From NCBI RefSeq assembly GCF_036195325.1, contig NZ_CP108101.1, positions 682,001 through 746,000 on the forward strand: 64,000 bases of DNA. The letters are read 5' to 3'. The notes beneath the pieces were generated by a model that saw nothing but the letters and a program-made list of their open reading frames with translations, did not search any database and was not told the DNA's origin. The stretch is from Streptomyces sp. NBC_00234. GTDB taxonomy: Bacteria; Actinomycetota; Actinomycetes; Streptomycetales; Streptomycetaceae. A program made the translations under genes and the position numbers. Numbering within the stretch: the stretch's first letter is position 1; every line of letters starts with the position of its first letter. Shown one piece after another: positions 9,801 through 17,650 of the stretch.

Positions 9801-10381
9801 AGCGCCTTGAGGACGCGGGCGTCGATCCGGGGGTGGCGGGCGAGAGCGGTCCGGGCCCGGCTGTCGCCGAACCGCACGACGGCGGCCGACAGCTCCGCAC
9901 CGGGCAGGGCGCCTCCCGACAGCAGCGTCTCCACCGTCCGGTCCGGCAGCGCGGTCAGCGCGGCGGCGGCGTGCCGGGGCGCCGTCCGCTCCAGGAGCAG
10001 TCCCAGGGTGTCGCAGACGGACTTCGGCGGCAGCGACGCCGGACCATCGGCCGGTGCGGGAAGCGCGGCGACCAGGTCCGGCAGGGTCTGACGGGACGTC
10101 GCGAGAGCGTCGTGCAGTCCGCGCCAGCGGTCGGGGTCACCGGTCAGGTGGTGCTCCGCCAGCCGGCCCAGCAGAGCCGCGGCGGCGCTGCCCGGACGCG
10201 GGACGCCGCCGAGCCGGCCGGCCAGTGTGCGGGCCGGGCGCGTCTGCCGTATCAACTCGACGGCGAGGCCGTCGTCCAGGACCTCGTCGTGCTCCCGACC
10301 GGGCCCGTCGTGCGTCAGCAGCTCCAGCACCGCGCGTCGCAGTCCGGCCGCCTCCGGACCTGCAGGACCTGCTTGAGACAT
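6884..10381 (-). CDS. very large alpha-helical repeat protein of unknown function
   Basis: 1165 residues, not recognised as a known enzyme. Much of the first 600 residues consists of short leucine/alanine-rich helices separated by ARHPRID- or NAAVYRNARC-like turns, as in HEAT or leucine-rich-variant repeats (for example RTALARHP, VNAAVYRNA, DPQLAARAF). The C-terminus has a small repetitive acidic stretch (DQPD/DHPD). No catalytic motif, signal peptide or membrane span is visible, so it is probably a cytoplasmic scaffold or interaction protein. The start at 10381 is preceded by GGGGGAAGGG; the open frame extends to 10555 but that leader has atypical composition. It is monocistronic and convergent with rubB. 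Coding character is strong throughout. Confidence 0.7.
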   Translation of the reverse strand: MSQAGPAGPEAAGLRRAVLELLTHDGPGREHDEVLDDGLAVELIRQTRPARTLAGRLGGVPRPGSAAAALLGRLAEHHLTGDPDRWRGLHDALATSRQTLPDLVAALPAPADGPASLPPKSVCDTLGLLLERTAPRHAAAALTALPDRTVETLLSGGALPGAELSAAVVRFGDSRARTALARHPRIDARVLKALVAADDPVVNAAVYRNARCTPSLRRTVIHALDRVPLDEGLRAELLSATGHASRSRAMPLLSSGDPQLAARAFAWGVRKVAQRYALLRVWECRGPDAVRAALADPDVVRHVHADIRTEVASALDAPDGQAVLRAAARAYEDPATLPHLLSTSRGTTTLRDLLNEPYAHDFRALAAANRQAPFMPKAAEELVRHEDATDTERADFRLTLLNEPWRAGGRIAGNLTPPSRRLAEETLDDAAADWAVGVVRAGLLDPAELVTTARPAARAVEAMGALAGHGLWGGEARDTLAARVRDRLDARPDAWTALLEALAEHPGTLAEAIDESARTTGDGAAARPLVDVGGAAAEEHVVDDAPAVAYEPPATSLEEPGCTELGALDLLASLAPGGTAPGLEDVTHRCEAPDREEALARFEGGGTTDSLARSTERAYLHGVLQADDLLFHLPAAWMLHLPHGWEGFAFTAAWERALAAFLARELGDDVDAWLRLAATARGAAATDGDPRGGVRSDSWPRLLDRSRREGPYGTERLRALCAGVDTASTFAPTVAPTTPEAAVRLLARGNHLWAWPLGTLLCAAEPGVVSAVLPRCGPDGPWLLAAFLLRRRPTPHVPFTHLLHLRDRAALRVLSEQSRWLGADEVSRLVDLADPETDLAVLRTTSDPRVRRRIAARPGPLAPRLVDELRSDPLAGPPGGTVWLESAEPDLVELVLTRSGKRLNLAQQLVGCLNLLRSGGPGRLAALAGSGVLGATTTRLCEKALAADDPAAPLRARAGRELSAERLAKRLRRAQGHWVTREILDTTPGLPDWDGLQAEHDREPIPGWEQLVRHPDAPHEFGIRNAAHLPELSLRSAPSGRERTVARARHGVGGHRREPVDAVLDHLLRTGRLTARDLIHEAAPAAVVLDYLHRARRRSDAPADVPTAVAEVAGLVRERLGDDTDAWQRAFARLTGRDQPDRDQPDLDHPDLAPRATVASVLAVR

Positions 10382-10739
10382 CGCGCCCTTCCCCCCGTCC
10401 GGTTGTCTGCCAGGCGTCGGAAACATCTCAGCACACGCCACTGACACCGCCGTCGGGCGGCGTACGCCGGGTGAATGGGACCCGCGGGGGCCGTAACCGA
10501 ACACGCCGGTGCTCGTTGGTAATGACGAAGCGCACATGGCATGGCGACTCCCCACGCGCCTGTGAGGCCCGAATCGTCGGCGATTCGGGCCTCACCTTTT
10601 TCCGGTCACGGACCCCCGCATGGGCGGTCGGCGATACCCGTTCCCGTCCCACGAGCAGCGGTCGGACTTCCATGATCTGCGAGGCTGTCGGTCACCACAC
10701 CGTGACATCCGTCCGCCTCCGCCCTTCGAGGAGTTCACC
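10382..10739. other. divergent intergenic region with an internal terminator-like hairpin
   Basis: Separates the large helical-repeat gene (minus) from the luciferase-like oxidoreductase (plus). It is longer than needed for two promoters and holds a strong plus-strand hairpin with a T-tract (10562-10600), so a leader transcript with premature termination is possible. An open frame from the ATG at 10521 crosses the hairpin but has no recognisable product and is not called. Confidence 0.4.
10562..10600 (+). terminator. intrinsic terminator/attenuator hairpin upstream of the LLM oxidoreductase
   Basis: Perfect 15-base stem (arm GTGAGGCCCGAATCG), loop TCGG, then CTTTTTCC on the plus strand: a complete rho-independent terminator. 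No plus-strand gene ends just before it, so it would stop a short leader RNA heading into the gene at 10740. Confidence 0.65.
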
Positions 10740-11702
10740 ATGAGCAGCCCTGAGCATTCCGTCGGCGTCATGCTGCCGCGCGATCTGCCCTCACGTGACT
10801 TCCTGCCCTTCGCACGCCGGGCCGAGGAGCTCGGCTTCCACGATCTGTGGGTCGTCGAGGACCTGGGCTTCCGGGGAGGCATCGCCCAGGCCACTGCCGT
10901 GCTGGCCGGCACGAACCGTATCCGTGTCGGCATCGGCCTGCTGCCCGTGGGAAGCCGCAATCCGGCCTTCGCCGCCATGGAGATCGCCACTCTGGCCCAG
11001 CTCTTTCCCGGCCGGCTCGACGTCGGCGTGGGACACGGCATGCCGCACTGGATGCGCAGCGTCGGCGCCTGGCCCGCCAGCCCGTTGACGCTGCTGACGG
11101 AGTACGTCACCGCCGTCAGGGAACTCCTGCGCGGCGGGCAGGTACGGAGCGAGGGCCGGTACGTCCGGCTGGACGACGTCCGTCTGGAGCCCTCCGCGCT
11201 CCCGTCCGTGGTTCCCGACGTGCTCGCCGGGGTCCGCGGGCCGAAGTCGCTGGCCGTGTCGGGGAAGGTCGCCGACGGCACCATCCTGGCCGAGCCCGCG
11301 GCGCCCGCGTACGTCCGGGAGTCCCTCGGCCACATCAGCCCTCACCGGCCGCATCGGGTCGTGGCCTACAACGTGGCTTCCGTCGACGACGATCCGCAGG
11401 CCGCGATCGCTGCCGCGCGCAGCGCCCTGGAGTGGATCGGTGAACCCGACTGGCGCGCCCATATCGCCGCGCTCCCCTTCGGCGACGAGCTCACGGAACT
11501 ACGCTCCCGCTGTTCCTCCCGGGCCGAGTTCACCCGGCGCATGCCCGACGCGTGGGTCGCGGAGCTGACGGTGGCGGGCACACCCGAGCAGGCACGGGCG
11601 CGGCTCACCGCGCTCCGGGAGGCGGGCGTGACCAACTCGGTGCTCACCCCGGTCGGCGAGGACCCCCTGGCCGCGCTGTCGTCCCTTGCTGCGGCGCTCT
11701 GA
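10740..11702 (+). CDS. luciferase-like (LLM class) flavin/F420-dependent oxidoreductase
   Basis: 320 residues with the bacterial-luciferase TIM-barrel pattern: FARRAEELGFHDLWVVED near the N-terminus, TNRIRVGIGLLPVGSRNP, LAQLFPGRLDVGVGHG, and the C-terminal GTPEQARARLTALREAGV. Such proteins bind FMN or F420 and oxidise or reduce small molecules; the substrate cannot be told from sequence. The start is preceded by GAGGAG with 6-base spacing. It lies alone between divergent and convergent neighbours. Confidence 0.88.
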   Translation: MSSPEHSVGVMLPRDLPSRDFLPFARRAEELGFHDLWVVEDLGFRGGIAQATAVLAGTNRIRVGIGLLPVGSRNPAFAAMEIATLAQLFPGRLDVGVGHGMPHWMRSVGAWPASPLTLLTEYVTAVRELLRGGQVRSEGRYVRLDDVRLEPSALPSVVPDVLAGVRGPKSLAVSGKVADGTILAEPAAPAYVRESLGHISPHRPHRVVAYNVASVDDDPQAAIAAARSALEWIGEPDWRAHIAALPFGDELTELRSRCSSRAEFTRRMPDAWVAELTVAGTPEQARARLTALREAGVTNSVLTPVGEDPLAALSSLAAAL

Positions 11703-11795
11703 GTTCGTGCGTGCGGTCACCGCGCCGACCGGCCGGAACGCCACCGCGCAGGGCGGGCTCCGGCCGGCGGCGGTACCGCCTCAGGAGGGGAACGG

Positions 11796-13169
11796 TCAGC
11801 CGGTGTACTGGGCGAGGACCCGGGTGAAGTCCCATGGCTGCTGAGAGACGCCCGAGCAGGTGTCGGCTCCGCCGCCGGTGCAGGGCCGGTCGCGGTTGAC
11901 CGACCAGAACGTCAGCCGCGCCAGGTGCCGCTGCTGGGCGTAGCCGAGAAGGGTGCGGAAGTCGTCGACGGTCACGGTCTCGCCGTTGTCGGTGATGCCG
12001 TTCATCGAGGAGATGCCGGTGTGCCGGTACGCCTGGTCGTCGGTGTACCCGTAGGCCGTCTTGACCGCGTTCTTGAGTCCCTCGGCGGCGCGGACGCTGA
12101 GCTGGCCCATGTTCTGGCCGGCTCCGCCGAAGTTGAACGGCATGATCGTCCAGCTGTCCACGGTGAGGCCGGAGGCGGCGGCCCTGTTGATCAGGCTGCT
12201 GTCGGGGCCGTTCTGACCGGTGCCGAAGGTGACGTACACCTTGATCCCGGGGTTGTTGGCCCTGACGGTCCTGAGCGCGTCGACGGTGCGCTGCTGCACG
12301 GTCGGGCTGTCGTACGCGGCGGCCTCGATGTCGATGTCGATGGCCTTGAGGCCGTAGGCGTTGATGACCTTCTGGTACGCGGCGGCCAGCTCGCCCGCGC
12401 TGCCGCAGGAACTCTCCAACTTGTTGCCGCTCCAGCCGCCGAAGGACGGGATGACGTCCCCGCCGTTCGCCCGCACGGTGGTAATGGTCTGCTGGTCCAC
12501 GCCTCCGCTCAGCGGACGGCTGCCGTCCCACTGCGGGTTGCAGTATCCGTTGCTGAGGACGAAGGCGAGCGTGAACCACTTGACGCCCGTCGCGTTCATC
12601 ACGGTGGTCGGGCTCGGCGGGCTCCCCCAGCCGTTGTAGAGATACGGGGCGACGGCCATGGCGCCGACGGGTGCCGGCTCGCCCCCGCCGCCGCTCGGCG
12701 CCGTCCACTTCTGGTTGGCGGAACCCGTGCAGGTCCAGATCTGCAGCCGGGTGCCGTTGGCGGAGCTGTTGCCCGTCGCGTCCAGGCACTTGTCGGCCTG
12801 CGGGTTGACGATGTCGCGCGCGGCGGTGACGGTCCACTGCTGTGCGGCGCTGCCGTTGCAGTCCCACAGCTGGGTACGCGTGCCGTCGGCCGTGCTGCCC
12901 GATGCGACGTCCAGGCACTTGCCCAGCGCGCGGATCGTGCCGTCGCCGCCGACGTTCCACTGCTGCGCGGCACTGCCGTTGCAGGCGTAGAGCTGGACGG
13001 CCGTGCCGTTGGCCGTGGCGGCACCCGCGACGTCGACGCACGTACCGCCGATCCCGGTGATCTGCCCGGTGGCCGCCGCCGCACCGCTCGCGGGGGCACC
13101 GCTCAGGCCGGTGAGGAGCGCCGCGACGACAGTGATACCGAGCGCGCCACGGAGGAACCCCGGCGTCAT
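11796..13169 (-). CDS. secreted GH18 chitinase-like protein with N-terminal ricin-type lectin domain
   Basis: 457 residues. A signal peptide (first ~30 residues, ending near PASGAAAA) is followed by a three-unit ricin B beta-trefoil (QQW, QQW, QKW motifs, residues ~35-155), a short Gly/Pro linker and a glycoside hydrolase family 18 barrel. The GH18 signature reads KAIDIDIE: the catalytic Glu (residue 282) and two preceding Asp are present but the first Asp of canonical DGxDxDxE is Lys, so activity may differ from normal chitinases. Its ATG overlaps the TGA of the GH16 gene upstream (ATGA), so the two are translated together. The lectin DNA is nearly the same as that ending the GH16 gene. Expected role: chitin or other beta-glycan breakdown outside the cell. 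Confidence 0.85.
   Translation of the reverse strand: MTPGFLRGALGITVVAALLTGLSGAPASGAAAATGQITGIGGTCVDVAGAATANGTAVQLYACNGSAAQQWNVGGDGTIRALGKCLDVASGSTADGTRTQLWDCNGSAAQQWTVTAARDIVNPQADKCLDATGNSSANGTRLQIWTCTGSANQKWTAPSGGGGEPAPVGAMAVAPYLYNGWGSPPSPTTVMNATGVKWFTLAFVLSNGYCNPQWDGSRPLSGGVDQQTITTVRANGGDVIPSFGGWSGNKLESSCGSAGELAAAYQKVINAYGLKAIDIDIEAAAYDSPTVQQRTVDALRTVRANNPGIKVYVTFGTGQNGPDSSLINRAAASGLTVDSWTIMPFNFGGAGQNMGQLSVRAAEGLKNAVKTAYGYTDDQAYRHTGISSMNGITDNGETVTVDDFRTLLGYAQQRHLARLTFWSVNRDRPCTGGGADTCSGVSQQPWDFTRVLAQYTG
12701..13063 (-). repeat. lectin-domain repeat, copy 1 (in GH18 gene)
   Basis: About 360 bases coding for the ricin-type lectin, near-identical to 13177-13539 in the adjacent GH16 gene (offset 476 bases). 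The match is high at synonymous sites too, which points to a recent tandem duplication or gene conversion. Confidence 0.8.
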
Positions 13170-14437
13170 CGGGTCACCGTCCACTTCTGGTTGGCGGAAC
13201 CCGTGCAGGTCCAGATCTGCAGCCGGGTGCCGTTGGCGGAGCTGTTGCCGGTGGCGTCGAGACACTTGTTCGCCTGGGGGTTGACGACGTCGCGGGCCGC
13301 CGGCACCGCCCACTGCTGCGCGGCGCTGCCGTTGCAGTCCCACAGCTGGACGGGGGTGCCGTCCGCCGTACCGCCCGATGCGACGTCCAGGCACTTGCCC
13401 AGCGCGCGGATCGTGCCGTCGGCGCCGACGTTCCACTGCTGTGCGGCGCTGCCGTTGCAGTCGTAGAGCTGTACGGCCGTGCCGTTGGCGCTGTTGGCCC
13501 CGGCCACGTCCACGCACTTGTTGCCGATGCCGGTGATCGGGCCGCCACCGCCCGGCTGCGCGGTGTCGGTGCTGACCCGGACGTAGTCGACCAGAAGCTG
13601 CTGCGGGAAGACCGTGCTGCCGTCGGGGTCCCCGGGCCAGTAGCCGCCGACCGCGAGATTGAGGATCAGGAAGAAGGGCTTGTCGAAGACCCACTGGCGC
13701 CCGCCGAGGTCGGCGGGGGTGCGCCGCTGGTAGACCGTGCCGTCGACGGACCAGGTGATCGCGTTCGGACTCCAGTCGACGGTGAAGGTGTGGAAGGCGT
13801 CGGCGAACACCTGACCGCCCGGCAGGGTGTAGCCGGCGCCGATGCCGCCCGAGCCGGAGTAGCCGGGCCCGTGGAGCGTGCCGTGGACGGTGGACGGCTC
13901 GAAGCCGACGTTCTCCATGATGTCGATCTCGCCCGAGTTGGGCCAGCCCACCTGACCGATGTCGTTGCCCAGCATCCAGAACGCCGGCCAGATGCCCTGC
14001 CCGCGCGGGATCTTCATGCGGGCCTCGACGCGTCCGTACGTCGTGGTGAACCTGCCGGCCGTGTTCAGACGGGCGGAGGTGTACTCGCAACGCCCGTACC
14101 AACACTGGTAGTTGTCAGGATTCTCCCGGCGCGCGGTGATGACCAGATGACCCTGCCCGTCGAGGGCGGCGTTGCGGTTGCCCGCGGTGTAGAACTGCCG
14201 CTCGTGGTTGGCAACGTTGTCGCCTGTCTCGATCTGCCACTTCCCGCCGTCGACGGCTGCACCGGCCGGCCCGTCGAATTCGTCGGCGAAGGTGACGGCG
14301 GCAGCCGCGGCGGTACGCGCGGAGGGTTCCGCCGGGGGCGTGGGCGCGCCCTGCGCCAAGCCGGTGGACAGCGACGCGAGGGCGAGGACCGAGATGAGCG
14401 ACACCAGCAGGCGCCGGGGTAAGCGCGAAGAATCCAC
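13166..14437 (-). CDS. secreted GH16 endo-beta-1,3-glucanase with C-terminal ricin-type lectin domain
   Basis: Signal peptide with a basic n-region (SSRLPRRLLVSL) and cleavage near TGLAQGAP, then a family 16 jelly-roll domain with the catalytic motif GEIDIMENVG (Glu170 nucleophile, Glu175 acid/base), FTTTYGRVEARMKIPRGQGIWPAFWMLG and DYVRV, then a three-unit ricin lectin (QQW, QQW, QKW). Predicted to cut beta-1,3- or mixed-linked glucans such as laminarin or fungal wall glucan. The GTG at 14437 has AAAGGGA 5 bases upstream and is favoured; ATG at 14452 is possible. First gene of a two-gene overlapping operon with the GH18 gene. Confidence 0.9.
   Translation of the reverse strand: MDSSRLPRRLLVSLISVLALASLSTGLAQGAPTPPAEPSARTAAAAAVTFADEFDGPAGAAVDGGKWQIETGDNVANHERQFYTAGNRNAALDGQGHLVITARRENPDNYQCWYGRCEYTSARLNTAGRFTTTYGRVEARMKIPRGQGIWPAFWMLGNDIGQVGWPNSGEIDIMENVGFEPSTVHGTLHGPGYSGSGGIGAGYTLPGGQVFADAFHTFTVDWSPNAITWSVDGTVYQRRTPADLGGRQWVFDKPFFLILNLAVGGYWPGDPDGSTVFPQQLLVDYVRVSTDTAQPGGGGPITGIGNKCVDVAGANSANGTAVQLYDCNGSAAQQWNVGADGTIRALGKCLDVASGGTADGTPVQLWDCNGSAAQQWAVPAARDVVNPQANKCLDATGNSSANGTRLQIWTCTGSANQKWTVTR
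13177..13539 (-). repeat. lectin-domain repeat, copy 2 (in GH16 gene)
   Basis: Partner of the 12701-13063 copy. It forms the C-terminal lectin of the GH16 enzyme, whereas copy 1 forms the N-terminal lectin of the GH18 protein, so the two lectins lie back to back across the gene junction. Confidence 0.8.
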
Positions 14438-14823
14438 GACTGTCCCTTTCATGGAGCACGGTGGGGGGTGCATGGCATGCATATGACAGGTCTGACAGGT
14501 GCGGGAATCCGGGCGACTGCCTCGCCGGGTGGGGTGGGGGGGTCCGGAACTCGCCTTGGGGGACGCTTAGTTCACTACGTGATTTAAGGAGTGAATGATA
14601 GACGTGTCAAGGGTTTGGTACGGACCAGCCCACGCACGGCGGCGACATCGCCCGCGGACAGGTCCGCGAACAGCTCGCGCTCCACGATGTCGAGCGCCGG
14701 TTCACGTACCCCCGGAAGAGTCCATGCGCACGCGAGGGAAGTCCATGCCGTGCGCGCCACCCACTCCCCCACTCTTGTCAGGTGCATGCCGTTCATTACG
14801 CTCACCCACCCCAAGGGGGCACC
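14438..14823. promoter_or_regulatory. divergent control region of the glycan-hydrolase operon and lectin gene
   Basis: Holds a tandem 9-base repeat TGACAGGTC/TGACAGGTG (14484-14501) close to the GH16 start and TGGTACGGACCA (14616-14627), whose outer halves match the DasR-type and chitinase direct-repeat pattern TGGT....ACCA. A/T-richer bases around 14568-14610 probably include a promoter. All functional assignments are from motif similarity only. Confidence 0.4.
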
Positions 14824-15951
14824 GTGCACCGCTTCAGAACGTTCGCATCCGCCTGCGTGACCGCCGTCCTCGCGGTCGCGGCCGGCCTGGGCCCGTCCGC
14901 ACCCGCACACGCCGCGGGACAGACCCCCGGCACCTACACCAACTACGGCTTCCCCGCCGGCACGACCGCCCTCACCGAGGTCACCTGGGGCACCACGGTC
15001 GAGGCGGACCCGGGCCGAGGAAACGTCTACTGGGCCCACCAGTTCGGCTTCGACAACAGCGTCGGCGGGTACGTCGGCCAGCAGCGCTGGCGCACCGGCA
15101 CCGGAATGTTCCTCTTCTCGCTGTGGGGCTCCACCGCGGCGAAGGCGGGTTCCGCCGGAACCTACTGCCAGACCTTCGACGAGTCGGGCACGGGCTACAC
15201 CTGCCGCTCCAACCAGGCGTTCACCGCCGGCCACCACTACACGTACCGCGTCTCCCCCGACACGACGGACGGCTGGTACAAGGCGACCATCTCCGATGTC
15301 ACGGCCGGCACCTCGTTCGTCCTGGGCAGCCTCCAGGTCGGCGCGGGCGCCCGGATCAGCACGGGCGGCATGGTCGACTGGGTCGAGTACTTCGACTGGA
15401 ACAGCAACTCCGCGACCTGCGAGGACGAGCCCTACTCACGAGCCCGCTTCGATCTGCCCAAGGGGACGTCCACCGGCGGCTCCGCCGTCACGGGCTCGGT
15501 CGGCGCCACCTCCACCAGCAGCACCTGCGCCGCGTACGCGAAGGTCACCGAGGTCCCGGGCGGCAGCATGCACGACGACGCGGTCGGCAACTCCGCCTCC
15601 GGCGAGATCACGGGAACCGGCGGCTCGTGCGTGGACATCACCGGCGGCAGCAGCACCGACGGCACCCCGTTGGAACTGTGGACGTGCACCGGCGGCAACC
15701 ACCAGAACTGGGTCCTCGCCCACGACGGAACCGTGCGCGCGCTCTACAAGTGCATGACGGCGAGCGGTGGTTCCGTCCAGCTCAGGACGTGCGACGGATC
15801 CACCGGCCAGCAGTGGCAGCGCTCCGGGGCCTCCCTCGTCAACCAGGGCAGGTGCCTGGACGCCGAGGGGGGCGCCGACGCGAACGGCACCGCACTGATC
15901 ACCTACGCCTGCACGGGCGGAACCAACCAACGCTGGACCACCCCCGGCTGA
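14824..15951 (+). CDS. secreted DUF3472-like protein with C-terminal ricin-type lectin
   Basis: 375 residues. Signal peptide (MHRFRTFASACVTAVLAV ... APAHAAG), then a beta-rich domain of about 200 residues (WAHQFGFDNSVGGYVGQQ, FLFSLWG, MVDWVEYFDW) resembling DUF3472 proteins, often found in secreted polysaccharide-binding proteins. The last ~125 residues form a ricin beta-trefoil with CVDITGG, NHQNWV and TNQRWTTPG. No catalytic residues are obvious. GTG at 14824 is preceded by AAGGGGG. Divergent from the GH16/GH18 operon and probably regulated with it. Confidence 0.75.
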   Translation: MHRFRTFASACVTAVLAVAAGLGPSAPAHAAGQTPGTYTNYGFPAGTTALTEVTWGTTVEADPGRGNVYWAHQFGFDNSVGGYVGQQRWRTGTGMFLFSLWGSTAAKAGSAGTYCQTFDESGTGYTCRSNQAFTAGHHYTYRVSPDTTDGWYKATISDVTAGTSFVLGSLQVGAGARISTGGMVDWVEYFDWNSNSATCEDEPYSRARFDLPKGTSTGGSAVTGSVGATSTSSTCAAYAKVTEVPGGSMHDDAVGNSASGEITGTGGSCVDITGGSSTDGTPLELWTCTGGNHQNWVLAHDGTVRALYKCMTASGGSVQLRTCDGSTGQQWQRSGASLVNQGRCLDAEGGADANGTALITYACTGGTNQRWTTPG

Positions 15952-16465
15952 CCACTCGCGCCTCGCGAGCCGGACAGCGGAACCACCCAGTCCGGATGAC
16001 TGGTGGTCACCGGACGGACACCTAAGCGGAGTTACGTGGCAGTTCGTCTCGCCAGCGGCGGCCGGGGCGCCCGGACGACGGCCCCCGGGGGCACCGGTCG
16101 CCAACGGCACAACGACATGTGAGAGATTGTCACTCCTCTTGTGAAGACCTTCGAACGACCCCGGGGCAGCCGGAAGTGAGAGGCGCGGGATCCAGCCGTA
16201 CCGGGCGGTGAACGCGCTCCTCAACATGCCTGAATACAGGGCGTGTTGGCCAAATCCGGAGCCAGGGCCGACATCGGCCGGAGGAATGATCCGGTGATAG
16301 CATCCCGGCATCTGTGATCTTGATCCACTGGGTTCAGATGCTGATTTGCGATCGGTGGCCTGCTCCCCGCGCGACAGCGGCCGGACAGCGCCGAGCGGCT
16401 GTGTCGCGGCTCCTCGCGAGGTGTAGCCGCCGCCGTCCGCCTGCCGTGCGCCGGGAAAGGTTTCC
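15952..16465. other. intergenic region before the conservon
   Basis: An imperfect hairpin (CCACCCAGTC ... GACTGGTGG, 15983-16006) follows the lectin stop and may act as its terminator. Nearer the conservon lies an inverted repeat GCATCTG (16308-16314) / CAGATGC (16335-16341) in an A/T-richer stretch, likely part of the cvnA promoter region. No convincing gene. Confidence 0.4.
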
Positions 16466-17650
16466 ATGATTCGAGACACACTTGTGTGGTGCTTGGTTGC
16501 GGTGGCGGCGATAGCCGTCGTCGCGGTCGTGGCACTCACCGCCCGCAACAGAGCCCTTGGGGCGAAGAAGCAGCAGTCGGAGGCCGAGCTGAGGCGCCAG
16601 CTGCACACATCCGACAGTCAGCTCCACCTCTCCCGAGCCGAGTTGCAGCGGTTCAGGAGCGAGCAGGACGGAACCCTCCGGGAAGCCAAGGAAGCAGCCG
16701 AGGAGAACACCAAGGCGGTCCTCAAGGGGGCCGCCAGCTTCCTGCAGAGCCTCGCGGCGGAGCAGACGACACTCCTGGACGGCATCCAGCGGACGTACGG
16801 TGGCCATGCCGTCCTCAGCGACCTGCTCGAAGTGAACCACGCCAACGCCCAGATGGCGCGCAAGGCGCAGGGCATCGCCGTCATGTGCGGTGCGCCGCTC
16901 GGCCGCCGCAACCGGCCCGCCAGCGTCTACGACGTGGTGCGCAGCGCCCAGGGGCAGATCCGCAACTTCCACCGGGTCGCGATCATGCAGCAGGCCGGTC
17001 TCGCGCTGAAGGCGTCCGCGGTCGCGCCGGTGGCGCTCGCGGTGGCCGAACTGCTCGACAACGCTGCCAGCTTCTCCCAGCAGGACGCACCGATCGAGGT
17101 GACGTTCCAGCGGGTCCAGAACAACCTGTGCATCGTCATCGACGACGCCGGTGTCAGCATGAACGACGAGGACCGGCAGCGCGCGACCGAGCTGCTGTCC
17201 GGTGACGTCGTCCCCCGTCTCTCGCAGCTGGGGAACCAGCCGAAGTTCGGTTTCCCGGTGATCGGCCTGATCGCGCGTCAGTACGGCTTCAAGGTGGATG
17301 TCACCGGAGTCTCCCGGTACGGCGGCGTCCGAGCCGTCGTCCTGTTGCCCGAGGAGCTGTGGACGATGGAGGAGACGGCGCCGGCCGAGGAGGCTCCCGT
17401 CAGCAGCATTCGCCGTGCCGAGGGACGGCCGCAGAGCGGCACCTCGCGTACGACGCACGGTCTACCGAAGCGCGGATCGCGCCAGGCGCCCATCGCCAGC
17501 GTGCCCGACCCCGAGGTCACCCGCCCGGCGGCACGGGCTCCCGAGGAGGCCGGCCGGGCCTCCGGACGCAGCCTGGGGGCCTTCCAGCGCGGCACGCTCT
17601 CGGGCCGCAACCTTGATGCCACGTCGCTCGAAGGGTCCGAAGACGCATGA
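16466..17650 (+). CDS. cvnA: conservon protein CvnA (short, membrane-anchored histidine-kinase-like ATPase)
   Basis: 394 residues. One N-terminal membrane helix (VWCLVAVAAIAVVAVVAL), a coiled-coil of ~60 residues, a segment with NHANAQMARKAQG in place of a kinase phospho-acceptor helix, and an HATPase domain (N-box AELLDNAASFS, G-box-like IDDAGVSM, GFPVIGLIARQYG). The C-terminus is a polar tail. Many CvnA proteins are 800 or more residues with a large extracellular sensor; this one has almost nothing outside the membrane, so it belongs to the short subclass. It should act with CvnB-D as a membrane complex resembling a eukaryotic G-protein system. Start has GAAAGG upstream; the stop overlaps the next start (ATGA). 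Confidence 0.9.
   Translation: MIRDTLVWCLVAVAAIAVVAVVALTARNRALGAKKQQSEAELRRQLHTSDSQLHLSRAELQRFRSEQDGTLREAKEAAEENTKAVLKGAASFLQSLAAEQTTLLDGIQRTYGGHAVLSDLLEVNHANAQMARKAQGIAVMCGAPLGRRNRPASVYDVVRSAQGQIRNFHRVAIMQQAGLALKASAVAPVALAVAELLDNAASFSQQDAPIEVTFQRVQNNLCIVIDDAGVSMNDEDRQRATELLSGDVVPRLSQLGNQPKFGFPVIGLIARQYGFKVDVTGVSRYGGVRAVVLLPEELWTMEETAPAEEAPVSSIRRAEGRPQSGTSRTTHGLPKRGSRQAPIASVPDPEVTRPAARAPEEAGRASGRSLGAFQRGTLSGRNLDATSLEGSEDA

Noticed and set aside
7298..10444. 1048-codon plus-strand open frame opposite the large helical-repeat gene
   Set aside because: Minus-strand frame has better codon bias, a ribosome site and protein-like helical repeats; the plus frame is Gly/Arg/Gln-rich shadow.
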